The notes beneath the pieces are model-generated. The model worked only from the letters and a program-made list of their open reading frames with translations. It did not search any database and was not told the origin of the DNA. 64,000 nt of DNA, from positions 33,109,522 through 33,173,521 of the forward strand of contig NC_061862.1 in NCBI RefSeq assembly GCF_907164915.1, written 5' to 3'. Position 1 is the stretch's first letter, and every line of letters starts with the position of its first letter. Of this stretch, positions 1 to 11,499 are shown one piece after another. The translations under genes and the position numbers were made by a program. The stretch is from Impatiens glandulifera (Eukaryota; Streptophyta; Magnoliopsida; Ericales; Balsaminaceae).

Positions 1-512
1 CCTAACTTACAAATAAATACTTTTGCACAATTTATGTATATAGAAAAATGATATATAAAATTAATTCTAAAACAAATAATTTGTCTTTTCTCATTTAAAT
101 CAAATGAAATTTAAAGTTATTTGAATATAAAATCTTTATTATAACTTAATAATAGACATTTGATGTGTACATTATAAATTAGTTCAATTTTTTTATAATA
201 TAATAAGTTTAAAATTTTTTAAAGATTAAACATATTCACAAAGAGATTAATAAAAATATATAATTAAAAATCCAATAAACATCCCTAATAATCAACATCA
301 CACAAACTCTATGGTTGTAATATGTTACATAAATGGTTAATTTCAACTTTCCTTTTATACCTCCTTAATTCATTACACAAACTCAAAGGTGATAGTAAGT
401 TAGGTAAATGGTTAATTTCATTTTTACTTTTTTTTTGGGTGGGGGGAAATGATTTATTTTTACTTTTATGTCTCCTTAATTCATTTTTTCTATTTTCTAA
501 TGTTAGTACTAA
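1..512. other. AT-rich intergenic DNA, no gene seen
   Basis: Low-complexity AT-rich sequence with homopolymer T runs. The longest open frame here translates to a Leu/Phe/Ser-rich string with no domain and arises from T-rich DNA, so it is not called. The segment ends at the left border of a DNA transposon. Confidence 0.7.
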
Positions 513-1484
513 GAGAGTGTTTGATATGCAGTATTAGTTATGTAGGTATAAGTTATAAGGGTATAAATTATAAAGAGATATTAAGAAGTATTAAATTATA
601 GAAAAATGATAGAGAGCGGTAAAATATTGACAGAAATATGTGGGGAAATGATGTGTCATTTCTCCATTGGATTGAAAATGTTAAAATTCTCTCTCCTATT
701 ACATTTTTAATCCAATATAGAAATGACACATCATTTCCCTACATATTCCTGTCAATATTTTATCGCTCTCTATCATTTCCCTAAATTATATATGTGGTTA
801 ATATTTGGTTGTGAGTATAAAATAAGTATAAATTTTATTATTTTGTGTTTGATTAATAGTATAAAAATGTAGTAAGAAGTGTAAAAGACTATTTTACCCT
901 TATATTTAAATAAATTATTTTTAATTATTATTTATCTTATAGGTAGTTGTATTATTAATTCTATTAAAATTAATATATTTATTTTATCGGTAATTGTATT
1001 ATTAATTATATTAAAATTAATTAAAAAAATTATATAAATATATTTTTTAAATAAATAATATTATTATATGATTTACATTATTATATATATAATTCTTTAT
1101 AATTTAACCTTCATAATTATATAAATATATATAAATAATAAAACTATTGACAATATATAATGCAATCATAAACAAAATAACAAGAAGATTGGTTGAGAAA
1201 ATGTGGAAGAAGATGAAGTAATGAAGATGAAGAAGGATAAAAAAGAAATGAATTATAAAAACCTAAACATAATAAAAACAATATACAAGGATATTAATGG
1301 AATACAATTTTAATAAGGTTTTGTACACCAGTTACAATTTTATACCAATTTTATACCTTATTTAAGGTAATATATTATACTCATGAATGTAGTTATGAAA
1401 TTGACCAACCAATAAATTAATCCATTTTACTGTAAGTATAGTTGTACTATACCTACAGTGTTATACCATTTACCAAACGAGGGC
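513..1484. mobile_element. Non-autonomous PIF/Harbinger (Tourist-like) element, about 970 bp
   Basis: The two ends form imperfect terminal inverted repeats of about 35 bp: the left end reads GAGAGTGTTTGATATG and the reverse complement of the right end GCCCTCGTTTGGTAAATGG, and both reach the shared block TGTAGGTATA. The element is flanked by TAA on both sides (510-512 and 1485-1487), and CTAAG if the neighbouring bases are counted. A G-rich start, a GTTTGG core and a 3-bp TAA duplication are the known habits of Tourist/Harbinger elements. No transposase frame is visible inside, so it would depend on another element. A smaller MITE sits inside it. The family assignment is inferred from the ends only. 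Confidence 0.6.
601..781. mobile_element. Palindromic Mutator-type MITE, 181 bp
   Basis: The left and right halves are inverted copies of one another (arms of about 85-88 bp, roughly 90 percent alike by eye), so the element could fold into a single hairpin. It starts GAAAAATGATAGAGAG and the reverse complement of its end reads GGGAAATGATAGAGAG. A perfect 9-bp direct repeat, TAAATTATA, flanks it (592-600 and 782-790). A 9-bp target duplication and long inverted arms are typical of Mutator-derived MITEs. It has no coding capacity. It lies inside the Harbinger-like element and is therefore the younger insertion. Confidence 0.82.
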
Positions 1485-1488
1485 TAAG

Positions 1489-3943
1489 TGTGTATATTTG
1501 TTGTCTTACCAAAAAATGAAGAGAAAAATATCAATGTTGTGAAATAAAAGATGGGATATGAAAGCTCAATATATAAATGCATAATCGTTCACTATAAATT
1601 TTTTAGTTTGAGTGTTAGTTTGATTTGATAAGATGTGATAACCTAATTAACTTAATGAATAACCTTATAAATTTTAAAACTTTTATTATTAACCCAATTT
1701 TTACTTAAAAGAAAATGCAATGATGTAATGATTATGAGAAACTTGGAATGAGAGTTCATTTCTTTCCATAATTGGCCCTTCTTAGTATTTCAAAAAATCA
1801 ACATGTCTCTCTATTTCTCAGTAAAAATTCAATTATAGCTTCTATTTATATATTTAACTTTAATAATTTACATACATAAGATCACTCAATAGGACCATGC
1901 ACCTACCTAACTTTAATTATTTACATACCAAAATCATTAGAGACCATTATTTATCTAACTCCAACTTCTCTTAAATATAATATATATATATATATCACTA
2001 CTAAAGCATCTCTCATTTTATTATACTTTATTTATTATAAATTTTAATGTTAATAAAATAATAAGTAATCCCAAATAATCTGATTTTGTAAATCATGTAT
2101 AAATTTTATTTTTATGTATAAAATTTTCAAAAATAATATGAAAATATTCACTGAATATCTTCCATTTTAGCATATATTTAGTGCATGTTACATGGTGATG
2201 TTGTCCTCTACTCTATTCTAGGTTTTTTTTTATATGACCCACTTGTACCTTTGATGGTTTTTCACACATCATCATGACAATAGTACTGTTTATTATGCTC
2301 TCAATAAAAAGTAAAAAATAAATAAATTAAAAAAATTAAATAAAACAAAATAAAATGTTAATAATTCTCATAATTATTAAAGTTACTTATAATTATTAAT
2401 TCATTATTATATTTAAATACTTTATAATTATTTAATAATTTAGAATTAATATATTTAATAATATATAATTAATAATATTAATTATTTATTAAATTGAATA
2501 TTATGTTTGTCATTATAACACAATTTAATATTATAGTTTAAGTGGCAATAGTCCTATCTAAAACATCAAGTTGATGAGTTTGATTCTCACTAAAACACAA
2601 TCTATTAAAGGCATGGTCATATGAAATCGTGTTTGAATTATGAATTTCTTGTGTTTTTAATTTTTCGTGTATTTTCATTGATTGATTATGTAATGCGTCT
2701 CTATCCTTCACTTCACTATTTATATTATAGGGATTCGTGATTATTTTTTCAAATATGAAAATGAAATAAGAACTATATTTTCAAAATGATATAAAGAAAT
2801 TGTTCAAATACCTAACATCAATATTTAGTTAAAGTTATTAAAGAAGCATTAACCATCTTCTCTAGTGTTACATGTCTCTTCATTAACGAGGATAAAAGTC
2901 TGTTTTTTGTGGCGTTATAGAGAAAATAAATTAAAGCTTGACATTTATGACATCATGGGCATCGATGAAACTCTTCGATATTTACATCGACGTCCATCTT
3001 TCCTACAAATAATTGAAGTTCTTGCATTCCAGGCCATTTATTTAAAAACTCAAAAATTAATAATGGGCTAATTAAATTACTGACCAATATATAGCTGTTA
3101 AATCTTCTTTTTTATACCATTTGTCCTAGACCAGTCTTAAGGCATTTGGTTTGGGAGATTCACAATAGGGTATCCCTAAAAAACGACATTTCCTCCACCT
3201 CATTAGAAATCCTCATTCAACACTTTAAGAATCTCAAATAAAATAGAAATAAAATAGACTGCTTTCATAATTAGTAACACAAATTATTCAAGATCTTTGC
3301 ATTAATAATAACCATCTTAGACATTAATAATAACACAAAAGACATTTCCAAGTAAAATATACTTGATCTCATCAAATAGTTATTATATATTTATAAAATC
3401 TAATTACTTACAAAAAAAAAAAAAAATTAAAAAATTCCCACCATGAAATTTGGATTTTTTTATATAGATATAGATAAAACTGTTTACTCATTTTATCAGT
3501 AACAATTATTGAATAAAAACCAATATATAAATACCATGAAAGAATAAACAATAAATAGTTATGAAGCTGGAGGGCCCACGTATAAAACAGTTGGGAGATG
3601 GAATTGTCTATAGTTGAATTATAGGTCACTATTGGGTCAAAACTCAATACAAATTTTCAAACAATTAAATCAAAATAATTGTAACCTTAGATCACAAACT
3701 AAACGAGCCAAAATCAGGAAACACTGAAATTGTATATTTTGTTCTATATCAATTTTATAGATTTAGAAAGTTAGAAACAAACATTATTTAATAAAAAAAA
3801 TTAGTCTATATTGATAGATCACCAAACTAAACATTATTACTCTGAAATTTCTTTGATAATAATATACAATTAAAATAAACTTAATAATATCCATGCTACA
3901 GATTGAGGACACGCACAAATGATATATTTTTTATTTTTTTATT
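1489..3943. other. AT-rich intergenic DNA with duplicated segments, no gene
   Basis: AT-rich sequence with many short homopolymers and a TA microsatellite near 1981-1996. A 68-codon frame at 2865-3071 has no recognisable domain and no promoter signals. The block 2534-2590 has a faint tRNA-like look (a GTTTGATTC box after a TAGTTTAAGTGG box), too weak to call. From about 2080 onward the sequence is related to 26040-26760. Confidence 0.6.
2080..3570 (+). repeat. Diverged duplication, partner at about 26040-26760
   Basis: Several collinear blocks recur in the same order near 26.0-26.8 kb: the stretch with CACATCATCATGA and AATACTATTTATT, the block around ATTATTCAAGATCT followed by ATTAATAATAAC, the block GACATTTCCAAGTAAAATATA, and the block CCCACCATGAAATTTG. 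The copies differ by many substitutions and by an insertion in this copy. It is non-coding, so the duplication is either an old segmental event or two copies of an unrecognised element. Confidence 0.55.
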
Positions 3944-5581
3944 AGACGCCCTCAGAGATATGCAGAGGCTGATTTAGTTGCGTATGCATTAAATGTGGCT
4001 GAAGAGATTGATTCAGAAAAAGAACCTGCGACATATTCAGAGGCGATTACCTGCGAAAACTCTGGTATGTGGATGATCGCTATGCAGGAAGAGATATAAT
4101 CGCTTCACAAGAACGCTACATGGGATCTAGTGAAGTTACCAAAGAGCGAGAAGGTTGTTCGCTGCAAATGGGTGTATAAGAGAAAGGAAGGTACGATGGG
4201 AGCTGAAGAAGCCAGGTATAAAGCCAGGCTTGTTGCAAAAGGATATAGTCAAACTCCAGGTGTTGATTTTGCTGATGTATTTTCTCCAGTTGTGAAACAT
4301 AGTTCTATTCGGGCTTTACTAGGTATTGTGGCATACCACGATCTTGAGCTTGAGCAGTTAGATGTAAAAACTGCATTCTTACACGGAGAACTTGAGGAAG
4401 ACATCTACATGCAGCAACCAGAGGGATTCGTAGCCTTAGGAAATGAGGACTATGTATGTCAGCTGAAAAAGTCTCTTTATGGTTTGAAACAGTCACCGAG
4501 GCAATGGTACAAGAGATTTGATACATTTATGACCACTCATGATTTCAGGAGGAGCAATTACGATAGTTGTGTCTGTTTTAAAGTATGTGATGATGGGTCG
4601 TTCGTTTACCTGTTGTTGTATGTTGACGGTATGCTAATTGCCGCTAAAGATCAAAGAGAGGTCAGAAAGGTGAAAGCACAGTTGAGTAACGAGTTTGAGA
4701 TGAAAGATTTAGGTGCAGCAAAGAAGATGCTTGGAATGGAGATTCTTAGAGATCGACCGGCTGGTAAATTGTACATAAGTCAAAAGAGGTACATCGAGAA
4801 AGTCCTTAGTAGGTTTAACATGCAAAGTGCCAAGCCGGTAAGTACTCCACTAGCTGCTCATTTTAGACTTTCGTCTTCTTTGTCACCACAGTCAGATAGT
4901 GATGATGATTATATGTCGCGAGTGCCATACTCTAGTGCCGTTGGCTCCCTTATGTATGCTATGGTTTGTTCACGACCTGACTTAGCATATGCAGTCAGTG
5001 TTGTTAGTAGATATATGGCAAACCCTGGTAAGGAACATTGGAAAGCAGTTCAGTGGATTTTCAGATACTTATGTGGTTCTACTGATGTTTGTTTACAGTT
5101 TGGGAAAAGTAGAGATGGAGTTGTCGGTTACGTTGATTCAGATTACGCTGGAGATCTTGATAAGAGAAGATCATTGTCTAGTTACATTTTTTTTGTTGGT
5201 GGTTGCGCTATTAGTTGGAAGGCTATGTTGTAGGCTACAGTTGCTTTGTCTACTACAGAGGCAGAGTACATGGCGATTACAGAAGCTTGCAAAGAAGCAA
5301 TTTGGATGAAAGGCTTGTTTGGCGAACTTAGTGATGATTTGCAGATTTCTACAATCTTTTGTGATAGCCAGAGTGCTATTTTTCTAACAAAGGATCAGAT
5401 GTTTCACGAGAGGACTAAGCACATTGATGTACGGTATCATTTTGTGCGTGATGTGATTGCTCGTGGTGATATTGTTGTGAGTAAGGTGAGTACACACAAT
5501 AATCCTGCAGATATGATGACCAAGTCACTTCCTATTACCAAGTTTGAGCATTGCTTGAACTTGGTTGGTCTTCATTACTGA
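3944..5581 (+). pseudogene. copia pol remnant: reverse transcriptase and RNase H
   Basis: One reading frame runs from AGA at 3944 to TGA near 5581 with two in-frame stops: TAA near 4097, in the linker where the pattern EEI-stop-SLHKN is seen, and TAG at 5231-5233 within [21 protein letters not shown], most simply a CAG to TAG change. Reverse transcriptase spans about 4160-4900 and RNase H about 5110-5530, with [16 protein letters not shown] and [11 protein letters not shown] all present. The normally invariant YVDD active site reads YVDG (Gly codon 4628-4630), so the polymerase would be inactive even without the stops. In life such an enzyme copies element RNA into DNA in virus-like particles. 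Assignment to reverse transcriptase is certain; the exact lineage is inferred. Confidence 0.92.
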
Positions 5582-5654
5582 GTTATGCCCTTATGGGCTT
5601 TGGTGGAAGAGGTTTGATTTTGTGGTTATGCTATCAAAGATTGGAATTCGTTTC

Positions 5655-5665
5655 AAGGTGGAGAT
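5655..5665 (+). other. Polypurine tract
   Basis: The purine-rich stretch AAGGTGGAGA lies immediately before the LTR start TGTTAGA, the standard position and composition for the plus-strand primer of copia elements. Confidence 0.65.
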
Positions 5666-5977
5666 TGTTAGAGTTTGTGGCCCGAATTCTTGTTGGGTCA
5701 GCGGGCTTTGCCTGCACTGTATGGACTTGTAGTCTTAATGGGTCTAACCCCTTTTCATTTACATCACATTTTAGGGTTAGACAATATATAGAGAAGACAG
5801 CCGTCTTTTCTCTAATACGGTTTTACGTTGTCCACCAAAATTTTGTACAATCTTCGTTATAGTGAAATCTTCTCTTCTGCCCGTGGTTTTTCACCCGTAA
5901 AGGGTTTTCCACGTAATCTTGGTGTTCGTTCTTCTTTATCGCTTTTATTCTCTTTTATTGTGGTTTGGATTCTAACA
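5666..5977 (+). repeat. 3' LTR of the copia element, 312 bp
   Basis: It begins TGTTAGA directly after the polypurine tract and ends TCTAACA, a perfect 7-bp inverted terminal repeat with the TG...CA ends expected of an LTR. It contains a TC-rich end and no coding sequence. No second copy is present in the window, so its age cannot be estimated from LTR divergence. Confidence 0.85.
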
Positions 5978-5982
5978 GAAAC

Positions 5983-6715
5983 ATAAAATTCTTATTGTGT
6001 ATAACAACTATACAAATCCAGTCAGAAACATAAGACTTAACAACTGTTTGTTTCTGAACTCCTAGCTAACACTCTGTTGAACAGACACAATCCTGTTTAA
6101 CTTACAATACTGGAAATACACGCACATAGTACAGTAATCTTAGAGAGAGTAAATCACAACACTTAGCAATTCAGAATTCGTAATATAAAAGTTCAGGAAG
6201 CGAGAGATTTGTCGTTGTACTCTGATCACCTTTTATATTTAAGTTTAGCAACGGTCTAATCTTTCTCTTGGATACGTGTCAGTTTTCCGTTAAACGTACG
6301 CTAAGTGTACGGAAACGTACATAAGAATATATATGTTGAATCATGGCGTACCGGATTGTATTGTAGAATATTCGGTAGAACACGGTGTATTGGAATGTAC
6401 AACGCGGGCTAGAGGAATAATCGAGTACGTGATAGTTAAGCGTATAAAAATTACTTGGCAGACGATAATGAACGTTGTTTGTTCGCTATTCTCATGAGCC
6501 ATGAGAAGATAAGACATACGCTTCTTCATACAGCTACTGAAGCAAGGCGTCTGCTTGCTCTTCTTCAGACCAGAACATTTGTTGAAATAAGACATTTGCT
6601 CACGTCACGTAACCAGAGCATTTTTGCCCTCTCCGTCTCTATTATCATATGCTATCTACATCTCTCCAACTGTAAATTTATATGTAACTCTTCTCCGACC
6701 AATTATTAGGTAAAA
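5983..6715 (-). other. Unassigned GC-richer segment, LTR-like on the minus strand
   Basis: This stretch is less AT-rich than its flanks. Read on the minus strand it has a TATAAAAGG box (complement near 6231-6239) followed by a leader-like stretch, which resembles the promoter and R/U5 part of an LTR. No terminal repeats, primer-binding site or coding domain could be confirmed. Frames of 84 codons exist on both strands over 6341-6709 but match nothing recognised. The copia element at 3944-5977 abuts it and may have inserted into it. Confidence 0.3.
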
Positions 6716-7280
6716 ATATTAAACATATATATACACCCACCCATACCTTTTAGCCTAAAAAACACATTAGTTTTTGTTTTTTTAACAACAATAATAAAAA
6801 AAAATGATCATGTTGAGTTGTAGCTAATGAAAGAAAAAATATTCATATTACTTAAGATACGGTGGAACACATATATATTATTATAGTATATTTGTATATA
6901 TTATTACACATTGTTTTGATTTCAAATTTCGTAACAATTTGAAAAAAATAAGATAAGATGTTTTTGTTTTTGTATATTTTAATTATTACAGTTTGTTTTT
7001 TTATTCTAATTTTCATAGTAATTGAGGAAATAAGAGAGAGATATTTGTTTTTTTTTATATATTGTGTTATTATAAGATTTTTTATTCCATCTTTTTAGCA
7101 AACAAGTGTCAAATAGTACTCTTACACTATCTTTACGTTTGTTCTGAAATTTTCACATTTATAAAAATAGGTTTGATCAACCTGCTTATTAACATAGTGT
7201 AACAACCGCAATTTGAAGTAGATAAATATTTGTTTATTTAAAAATATTAAAAAAATATTTGTTTGAAGTTTATTAAATTA
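6716..7280. other. AT-rich intergenic DNA
   Basis: No gene is seen. The part 6950-7200 is a diverged relative of sequence near 11510-11650 and 19600-19900 (shared phrases such as ATTATTACAG, AAATAAGA-GA-AGATAT-TTTG and TTTTCACA followed by GGTCTG or GGTTTG). Confidence 0.5.
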
Positions 7281-7289
7281 TTAATCACA

Positions 7290-7589
7290 AATTATTTTTT
7301 TTTAAAGACGACATAACGTCAATTAAATAAGAAAGCACAAAAGACAAAAGAGTTACATAAGTTCAAAGAATATCAGGGTAAAAAACAAATTGAATGAATG
7401 ACAAAAAAGGAGAGATAAAAGATGACAAATGAGAATTGAGAAATAAAATGCAATGAAATCAGTGACGAGGTTGACTTTCTCGTAAACGATTTTCCAGTTT
7501 TGACAGATTAACCAATTATTCTCGCTTGTGGGAATAGTCTCCACATTTAAAATTAGACAACGAATTAAGTATTTAGCCCACAAATACAC
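7290..7589 (-). mobile_element. 5'-truncated L1-type LINE tail, about 300 bp
   Basis: On the minus strand the sequence encodes the C-terminal tail of a plant LINE ORF2 (IPTSENNWLICQNWKIVYEKV), and it ends in a poly(A) run (T run at about 7293-7302). The same tail is found in the longer LINE copy at 23531-24805, and both share the 3' end TTGACGTTA.GCGTCTTT or a close variant before poly(A). The 9-bp word TTAATCACA occurs at 7281-7289 and again at 7590-7598 and may be the target-site duplication. Severe 5' truncation is normal for LINE insertions. Confidence 0.7.
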
Positions 7590-8813
7590 TTAATCACATC
7601 TTATTACCGCTAGGCTAGCAGAGAGGATCACTAATTATTATTGCTAAGATATATTTTAACTTTGTTATATAAAAAATATAGTTATTTTACTCGTAAATCT
7701 ATTCTAATATGTAGATAAAAGTTGTGTGAAGTTGTATATGTTAGCTGGAATTAAATATTTATACATTCAAATAACTTTAATTTTTAGAATTAATCTATAT
7801 AGTAAAACTATATGACTAAAAACATATAATGAAAAATCATATTTATATTTTCCCAAAAAAAAGAAAAATCATATTTTTTTATAAACTTTTTGAAATAGAT
7901 AATTGTGAGATGTTTTAAATGCAAATAAATAAGTACTGCACTGATTTATTAGGGACAATATAATTGAGGGACATTGATTATCAAATATTAATCACTACAT
8001 TCAATGCAGTTACTTACTTTAAAGTTGTTATATTTAAAATTTAAAATAAGTATATAAATGAATAAATATAGAGCAGATATTAAAATCAGTAATGAAGAAT
8101 CAATTTTTTATATAAATGTTTTGAAATAGACAAATGTGAAATGTTTGAAATGAAATGCAGCAAGTAGTCGCATTAGTTATTGAGAAACATACTCTATTTC
8201 AATGCTCTTAATTATATACACCATTTAGAGATGGACATGAATTGTACTTCCATTTGGATTTTAACTATTTTTTATCATTTATTTTATAGTAGGTCTAGTT
8301 AGGCATCAATTCAAATTTTCACATTAGCTGTAGAAATTTCTCACATGTAGGTCCGATTACTTTATAATAGGTCCGGTTAGTTAGGCATCAATTGATTTAC
8401 TTTATAGTAGGTCCAGTTGTAAAATTGAATAATACTTTTAGATATAGACTGTTCTAATGTACGATACCCGTAATAGATATTGAGTTAATAACGTTATTTC
8501 TCATATGTAATTTAAATCGCTATGCTACGTTGTCTCACCCCAATTTCCTCCTCTATACATAGTTTAAACAACTCGCTCACTAGATGAGATGAAATTTTCA
8601 TAATAGAAACCTTTTATTATTTTCTAAATAATTTGTTTCAAATTGATAATTGATAGATATAAAAAAAATCAAAAAAATTTCCAACCATGTTGAAATCACT
8701 TGTCTTAAAGAGAATGGTATGTTTTTTAAGGTACAAACTATATTTTGATTAGCATATATATATATATAATGTAGAAGTTGCAAAATTATGGTAAAACATT
8801 ATTAAAATAGTCT

Positions 8814-8816
<3 letters not shown>

Positions 8817-8882
<66 letters not shown>
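8817..8882. repeat. (AT)n microsatellite, about 33 units
   Basis: An uninterrupted AT dinucleotide run. It marks no gene and could form cruciform or slipped structures. Confidence 0.95.
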
Positions 8883-8887
<5 letters not shown>

Positions 8888-11499
8888 CAGTTATAATTTT
8901 ATATAATTTAAAATTAATCATGAAGAAACAAAATAAAATAAAATCGAATACAATAATAATAATAATAAGTGTTTTTTAATGTAAAAAACTAACATGATAA
9001 CACATTCATGATTTCCACTTAAATTTAAGGCGTTTGATTTAAATAATATAATTTAATGGTACTTTACGTGAATTCTCCGAAATTGAACTAGAAGAGATAG
9101 TAGTTGAAGAAAATTTCTTAAATAGAATAGGGTGGGGGATGAATGATAAACGCATTCATCCTTTATTGAGGGTGACTTAAAACTAAAAGTACAAAATTAT
9201 TCAATGTAAAACTGTAAGTGACTCACTAAATCAATTTGAATCTCATTAAATGGAGAACACCTTATCTTAGGTGGTCATTCTTTTAGTTGAAATCTGTTAT
9301 GAAATTTTAAAGCTTCACTTTTACGTGGTCATGCCCTTGATTAAGCCCATTTTCATTTGATTGGTTGGCATGATTCCTTCATTAAGCCCATTTTTCATTT
9401 GATTAGTTTTTATCCCTAATTCAATCACATTAAAATTGTTGCAACATATGAATTGACCATCTATCCATCTTATTTCAAAATAAAGTTTCAACAAAAATAT
9501 TTAAAATAAAAAATTTAAACTAAACTAAAGTTGCCCAGGATAATAAAAAAGTGATGTTAATACTTTTCAATTATTCATTTTTGATGGAGTGTTGGACGAA
9601 AGGTAAAAGGGATTATTCAAACCTGTATATTTTGGGAACTAGTGACTTTGATCTCTTAAATATAATTCTTGTAATTTTAACTATCATAGATTATGTAATA
9701 ATGCTTTTTATTTAATATGTAAATACATTATAGAACTAAATCAAAATATTCTAGTGACATTAAACTCTAATGTGTATTAGATAAACTAAATAATTATAAG
9801 AGCTAGATTCTCGGGTTATAATTGATGCAATCATTTATTTGATCAACTTATTTTTATAATGACATTGGTGATATTGAAAGAGAATAGAAAAGTGATAAAA
9901 ATTTATTGGTTTATTCATTATGTGTATTAGGTTGTCGCATAATCAAATTAACACAAATATTTACAATAGCTTAGCTATATGAAGCCCCACATTTTTTCTC
10001 ACAACATCGATATTCTCTTCATTTTTTTTTTTGGGAAACCAACAAATATGTGTACTTATGTACTAACATTAGACAAATAGATAAATGAATTATGGAGCAT
10101 AAAAAGACATATGAAATTGACCATTTACTTAACTTACTGCCCACCTTAGAGCTTGTTTGATTGATTTGCGTCTTATTTTTATAAAACAAAATCACTTATT
10201 AAATTATAAAATATTGAAATAATTTATAATATACAAATCCAACTAATTATTATTAAGATATATAGAGATTTTTACATTCAAATAATTTTCATTTTCATTT
10301 GATTTAGATGAGAAAGGACAAATTATTATTTGATTTATAATTAATTTAGTATATCTTTTTCTAAACACATAAATTTTAAGTATTTTTTTGTAAGTTAGGA
10401 ATAGAATTTTGTAGCTTCAAATTAATTTTGTTTTTACTTGGGTTTAAATGGAAAAGTAAGGCCTAGTTATTTTTTTTAATATTAGTCAATTAGCACTTAA
10501 ACCATTTTGCAATTTTATATTTAAGACTTGTCACAGGTGATTATATATATATATATATATTTCATACCATATTATCATTTATATTTCATACCATATTATC
10601 ATCACTTCTAAGTAAAAAAATAAAATAACAGTGTTAAAAAAGAAGTAAAAATAACTGCACAAATGAAGAAAGGGATGTGGATGGGAGATAAATAGGGGAT
10701 GGACTTAATCTCGTCTTATTTAGGTTATATATTTTACTATCATTTCTTAAGAACTTATTTGATATTGGAAAATTTGGAAACGTTTTTTAAAATATATTTT
10801 AACGGGTAATATTTTGAAATGATAAAATTATATTAAATATATTAGTTTATAATATAAATAATTCAAATTTCATATTGTTATGAAAAAAATATATGAAAAT
10901 AAATTTAAAATTTTTATAAAATAAAATATAAAAGGTAAATAAATATATTATTTATATAATATATTTATGAGTCTTTATTACTAAGAAAAAATTTGAAGCC
11001 CTACCATAATTTTTTATTAAGTTTGTCGACAAATTGGAGCAAATAACATTTATGCATGCTCAAAGAATTATTTTCTAAAAATAATCTCAAATCTATAAAA
11101 TTATTTTCTTAAAATTATATATGGGTTTATTGCAGTGCACAACCCATCTTAAAATAAACATATTTTACATTATTTATTTATTTATACAAGGAAGAAAAAA
11201 AAGGCGAGGCTATGCGTTTTTATGAAATTTTCAATTATAGCTTTGCCACTGTTTTGTTTATGTTGATTCCAAACAAGCGTGATCATGATCTGGCATTGTG
11301 TCTAATTCCTATTAGTTGAGATATGACTTTTGTTAGAGTTAATTAATATTAATTATAATGTTTTTAGTATTTATAATAATTAGTTAAGAACTCATTTAGA
11401 ATAGAGTTTTTAATTAATTTATTTTTTATTCCAAACAAGCGTGATCATGAAGCTTGTTGTCTCTCTCTTACGAAACCAAGCTGACACAATCCCATCAAC

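Larger units (their letters stand above)
3944..5977 (+). mobile_element. 5'-truncated Ty1/copia retrotransposon (Tork-like) with 3' LTR
   Basis: This is the 3' part of a copia element: the linker before reverse transcriptase, reverse transcriptase, RNase H, a polypurine tract and one LTR. Gag, protease and integrase are absent and no matching 5' LTR was found upstream, so it is a broken copy. The motif set (DVKTAFLHG, YGLKQSPRQWY, KPVSTPLA, VPYSSAVGSLMYAMVC) is that of the Tork/Tnt1 group. GAAAC (5978-5982) directly follows the LTR and may be the right-hand target duplication, but its left partner is missing. Confidence 0.9.

Noticed and set aside
322..537. Leu/Phe-rich small frame resembling membrane segments
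   Set aside because: T-rich low-complexity DNA gives this by chance; it runs into the Harbinger-like element.
2534..2590. tRNA-like or SINE-like box pair
   Set aside because: The B-box-like word has several mismatches and no tail or copy was seen, so it is too weak to list.
2865..3071. 68-codon plus-strand frame
   Set aside because: No domain, no promoter and no partner copy; similar lengths occur by chance in this window.
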